This document shows positions 62,078-64,000 of a DNA stretch of 64,000 nucleotides, piece after piece. Both the position numbers and the translations under genes were made by a program. The stretch lies in the NCBI GenBank assembly GCA_022072085.1, contig JAJVII010000020.1, positions 1 to 64,000 of the forward strand. The letters are read 5' to 3'. Each line of letters opens with the position of its first letter. Position 1 is the stretch's first letter. Origin of the DNA: Phycisphaerae bacterium (lineage in GTDB: Bacteria; Planctomycetota; Phycisphaerae; JAJVII01). The notes beneath the pieces were generated by a model that was not told the origin of the DNA, searched no databases, and saw nothing but the letters and a program-made list of their open reading frames with translations.

Positions 62078-63051
62078 GCAAGGGCGGCGGCGACGTGGGC
62101 CTCAGCCGCCGACACGACGGCAGCGACCACTTCGTCGAATCGGCCCAGGATGCGGGCGCCGGCCGACTGGCGGTGCCCTCCGCCGTTGAACCGCTTCGCG
62201 AGCGAGATGACCTCCGTGTCGCCCTTGCCGCGGAAGTTGATGCGGACGTTGCCGGGCTCGGCTTCGGAGAAGAGCATCGCCACCTGCACGCCGACGAGGT
62301 TGCGCGGGACGGCGACCTGGTTGTCGATGTCCGACGCCGCGCAGCCGCTGGCGACGAACTCGCCGTGGCTGACCGTGGACCAGGCCAGGCGGCCGGCGGC
62401 GGACAGCCTCGTGTTGTCGTAGACGGTCTTGAGCAGGCGGAACTCGGACATGGTCTGGCTGCGCACCAGCTTCTCGCCGAGCAGGGCGACGTCGGCGCCG
62501 GCGCCGACCAGGCGGGCCGCCCCGGCCAGCGCCCGCTCGCTCACGCCCGGCAGCGAAAAGCCCAGCGTGTCCTCGTAGATGCCCGCGTAGAGCAGCGTGG
62601 CGATGGGTGCGGTAATCGGCCAGCCCAGGGCCTCGAGCAGTTCCCCGACCAGTTCGCTGGTGCTGCCGGCCTCGGGGACGACCCAGTTGGCTGATCCGAA
62701 CTTCTCGTTGGTCTGGTGGTGGTCGATGTTCAGCAGCGGCGGCGGGTCGGAGAGCGTGGCCAGTTTCTCCGGGGCGTTGATGCGTTTGGCGGCGGCGGTG
62801 TCCAGGGCGACGATCCAGTCCGGCCGCGGCGAGTAGCCCCCGGCCCGCTCGACCTCGGCGGCGAACCCGGGCAGGAACGCCAGCCGCTGCGAGACGTCGC
62901 CGTCGGACAGGATCACCCGCGGCCGCTTGCCGACGTTGCGCATCGCCAGGGCCAGCCCCAGCAGCGAGCCGATGCAGTCGGCGTCAGGAACCTGGTGCCC
63001 GACCAGCAGCGGGGCGTCCATCGTGCGCAGTGCGTCCAGGGCGTCGTTCAT
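62074..63051 (-). CDS. DHH/DHHA1 phosphoesterase (NrnA-like)
   Basis: A 325-residue phosphodiesterase of the DHH superfamily. Metal motifs are GHQVPDADCIGS, IVALDT and NIDHHQTNEKFGS. The C-terminal DHHA1 domain ends with FNGGGHRQSAGARI. NrnA enzymes degrade nano-RNA and 3'-phosphoadenosine 5'-phosphate, and some also cleave pGpG, the product of c-di-GMP breakdown. It follows a small gene by three bases and overlaps the PurU-like domain by four, forming a three-gene operon. Confidence 0.92.
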   Translation of the reverse strand: MNDALDALRTMDAPLLVGHQVPDADCIGSLLGLALAMRNVGKRPRVILSDGDVSQRLAFLPGFAAEVERAGGYSPRPDWIVALDTAAAKRINAPEKLATLSDPPPLLNIDHHQTNEKFGSANWVVPEAGSTSELVGELLEALGWPITAPIATLLYAGIYEDTLGFSLPGVSERALAGAARLVGAGADVALLGEKLVRSQTMSEFRLLKTVYDNTRLSAAGRLAWSTVSHGEFVASGCAASDIDNQVAVPRNLVGVQVAMLFSEAEPGNVRINFRGKGDTEVISLAKRFNGGGHRQSAGARILGRFDEVVAAVVSAAEAHVAAALA

Positions 63052-63054
63052 CGT

Positions 63055-63333
63055 TCAGATCCCCGCCCCCCCGCCGAACCACTGCTCGGCGCCGGCGGTG
63101 TGCTCGCTGTCGGAAATGTAGAAGACCTGGAGCGAGTGCGGGTTGTATCCGACGCGCCGAAACGCGTGGCCGCCGAACTCGAACCGCGTGGGCCAGCCCG
63201 TGGGCAGGTCCTCCAGCGGCGCGGCGTCGTCGGGGGAGTAGGTGAAGGTGAGCAGTTCCGAGAGGATGCCCTCGGCCTCGAGTGCCGGCACGTGAACCTT
63301 GCCAAGATGTCTGGGTTGTCCGGAGTCTGTCAT
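63055..63333 (-). CDS. Small protein of unknown function
   Basis: A 92-residue protein, acidic and rich in aromatic residues, with FEFGGHAFRRVGYNPHSLQV in the middle and a Gly-rich end. There is no signal peptide or membrane helix. I do not recognise the family. GGGAG precedes the ATG at 63333. It ends three bases before the NrnA-like gene, so it is the first gene of that operon. Confidence 0.65.
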   Translation of the reverse strand: MTDSGQPRHLGKVHVPALEAEGILSELLTFTYSPDDAAPLEDLPTGWPTRFEFGGHAFRRVGYNPHSLQVFYISDSEHTAGAEQWFGGGAGI

Positions 63334-63436
63334 GGTCTGGATGCTCCCGGCGGGCGCGACAGGCGGCCCGGTGGCTGTATCCTATTCGCCAAGGCCGGCG
63401 CGGCAAGGGGGCGCTGCGGAATTTGCGCAGAACGAG

Positions 63437-63463
63437 GGCCCCGACGACGGCGTCGTCGGGGCC
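63437..63463 (-). terminator. Terminator of the PEP-CTERM gene at the window end
   Basis: GGCCCCGACGAC (63437-63448) pairs perfectly with GTCGTCGGGGCC (63452-63463) over three bases, about 40 bases after the stop of the PEP-CTERM gene. A T tract is missing. Confidence 0.7.
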
Positions 63464-63504
63464 TCTGCGCCTGGCAGTATGGCCGCATGTTTCCTGAAGT
63501 CGAA

Positions 63505-64000
63505 TCAACGCCCCTGCCGGCGGCGACGCGTGCCGCGAGCCAGCAGGCCCATGCCGCCCAGTCCGAGCAGCAGCATCGTGGCCGGCTCGGGCGCCGCGGC
63601 GAACTGGCTGTTGTGATCCAGGACCGCCCAGATGACGTTGTTGACGGTGTCCACGCCCCACGCGCCGAGGTCCATCGGCTGGCCGGCGTCGTCCCAGCTT
63701 CCCTGGTAGTTCTGCACGCCGACGTTCGTGCCGTTGTTGCCCAGGACGGCGTTCTCCCACATGGCGACGCCCTCGCCGCCGCCGTTGGGATTGAGCCAGT
63801 TGAGGTGAATACATCCGTTGGCGGCCTCGACCGCTTCGTCGAAGATCGCCCCGCCGTAGTCGTCATAGGACATCTGGAGCACGAAGACGTCGCCGGCGCC
63901 GACGCCCGAAATCTCCACGACATCGGTGCACAGTCCGAAGACGCCCTGGGAGATGAGCAGCGGGGGCTCGGTGGGCGAACCGCCCTCGGCGGTGAAGGTC
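63505..64000 (-). CDS. PEP-CTERM protein, C-terminal part (cut by window edge)
   Basis: The frame is open to base 64000, so the gene starts beyond the window; 164 codons and the stop are visible. The C-terminus has APEPATMLLLGLGGMG, then an RRRR cluster, the PEP-CTERM anchor. The visible body (LQMSYDDYGGAIFDEAVEAA, LNWLNPNGGGEGVAMWENAV) resembles the end of a secreted beta-rich domain seen in planctomycete PEP-CTERM proteins. An internal GTG at 63918 is not the start, since the frame continues before it. Confidence 0.85.
   Translation of the reverse strand, partial: TFTAEGGSPTEPPLLISQGVFGLCTDVVEISGVGAGDVFVLQMSYDDYGGAIFDEAVEAANGCIHLNWLNPNGGGEGVAMWENAVLGNNGTNVGVQNYQGSWDDAGQPMDLGAWGVDTVNNVIWAVLDHNSQFAAAPEPATMLLLGLGGMGLLARGTRRRRQGR

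Noticed and set aside
61733-62500. A frameshift separating PurU into two parts
   Set aside because: The sequence upstream of the C-terminal domain is fully occupied by the NrnA-like gene, and no other frame there resembles the missing PurU half.
1-64000. Prophage, integrative element or IS element
   Set aside because: No integrase, transposase, phage structural or replication gene was found on either strand. The repeats are non-coding.

Overview
The window is about two-thirds GC and bacterial. It looks like a planctomycete, perhaps of the Phycisphaerae. The signs are three exported proteins with PEP-CTERM sorting tails plus a fourth tail remnant, two sulfatases, a GH172 (DUF2961) protein, a heparinase II/III-type lyase, very large PQQ-type beta-propeller proteins, GntR-LacI hybrid regulators and a type II pseudopilin. 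The assignment is an inference; there is no rRNA or other marker to settle it. No prophage, CRISPR array, intact transposon or biosynthetic cluster was seen.

Layout. 1-4.1 kb: the start of a Tat-exported sulfatase, a PEP-CTERM protein and two convergent GntR-LacI regulators. 4.1-7.8 kb: a small methyltransferase-like membrane protein, then a GT-C glycosyltransferase overlapping a class III adenylate cyclase. 7.8-11.5 kb: a minus-strand cluster encoding a MoaD/ThiS-type sulfur carrier, a TauE-like permease, a DUF1634 protein, a ThiF/MoeB-like activating enzyme and an ankyrin protein. 11.6-17.1 kb: gpmI, a lipoprotein, a GH172 protein, an aldo/keto reductase and a thioredoxin-like protein. 17.1-22.6 kb: an ankyrin lipoprotein, a MOSC protein, a lipid-anchored esterase with a Pro/Thr linker and PKD-like tail, and a propeller lipoprotein. 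22.6-28.4 kb: purH, a NUDIX hydrolase, a PduO-type cobalamin adenosyltransferase and radA, separated by three long nested-palindrome repeats and followed by a duplicated radA tail. 28.4-32.3 kb: a PEP-CTERM gene flanked by a direct repeat, then a NarL-type two-component pair. 32.5-46.4 kb: a CBM48 protein, a cytoplasmic-looking sulfatase, a 1583-residue TPR/propeller protein, a pseudopilin, a heparinase-like lyase, a HicB-like protein, a CAU-decoding tRNA and a methyltransferase-propeller fusion. 46.4-54.3 kb: a PEP-CTERM remnant, a membrane protein and a four-gene c-di-GMP/phosphorelay operon. 54.3-64 kb: phosphoketolase, a phosphoribosyltransferase-like protein with an altered PRPP loop, an NHL propeller, tpx, a C-terminal PurU domain coupled to an NrnA-like gene, a small unknown and the end of another PEP-CTERM gene.

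How the genes fit together. The sulfatases, GH172 protein, lyase and propeller proteins suggest life on sulfated or uronic polysaccharides. Phosphoketolase, GpmI and the aldo/keto reductase fit sugar catabolism. The sulfur carrier with its activating enzyme and permease forms a compact sulfur-handling unit. The 47.6-54.3 kb operon joins c-di-GMP synthesis and breakdown to a CHASE-sensing phosphorelay.

The most unusual non-coding feature is a set of mosaic repeats. Three onion-like palindromes fill three successive intergenic gaps at 22.6, 24.6 and 25.9 kb. A separate 172-bp palindromic repeat occurs twice, 38 kb apart, with 3 mismatches. The two types share sequence modules.
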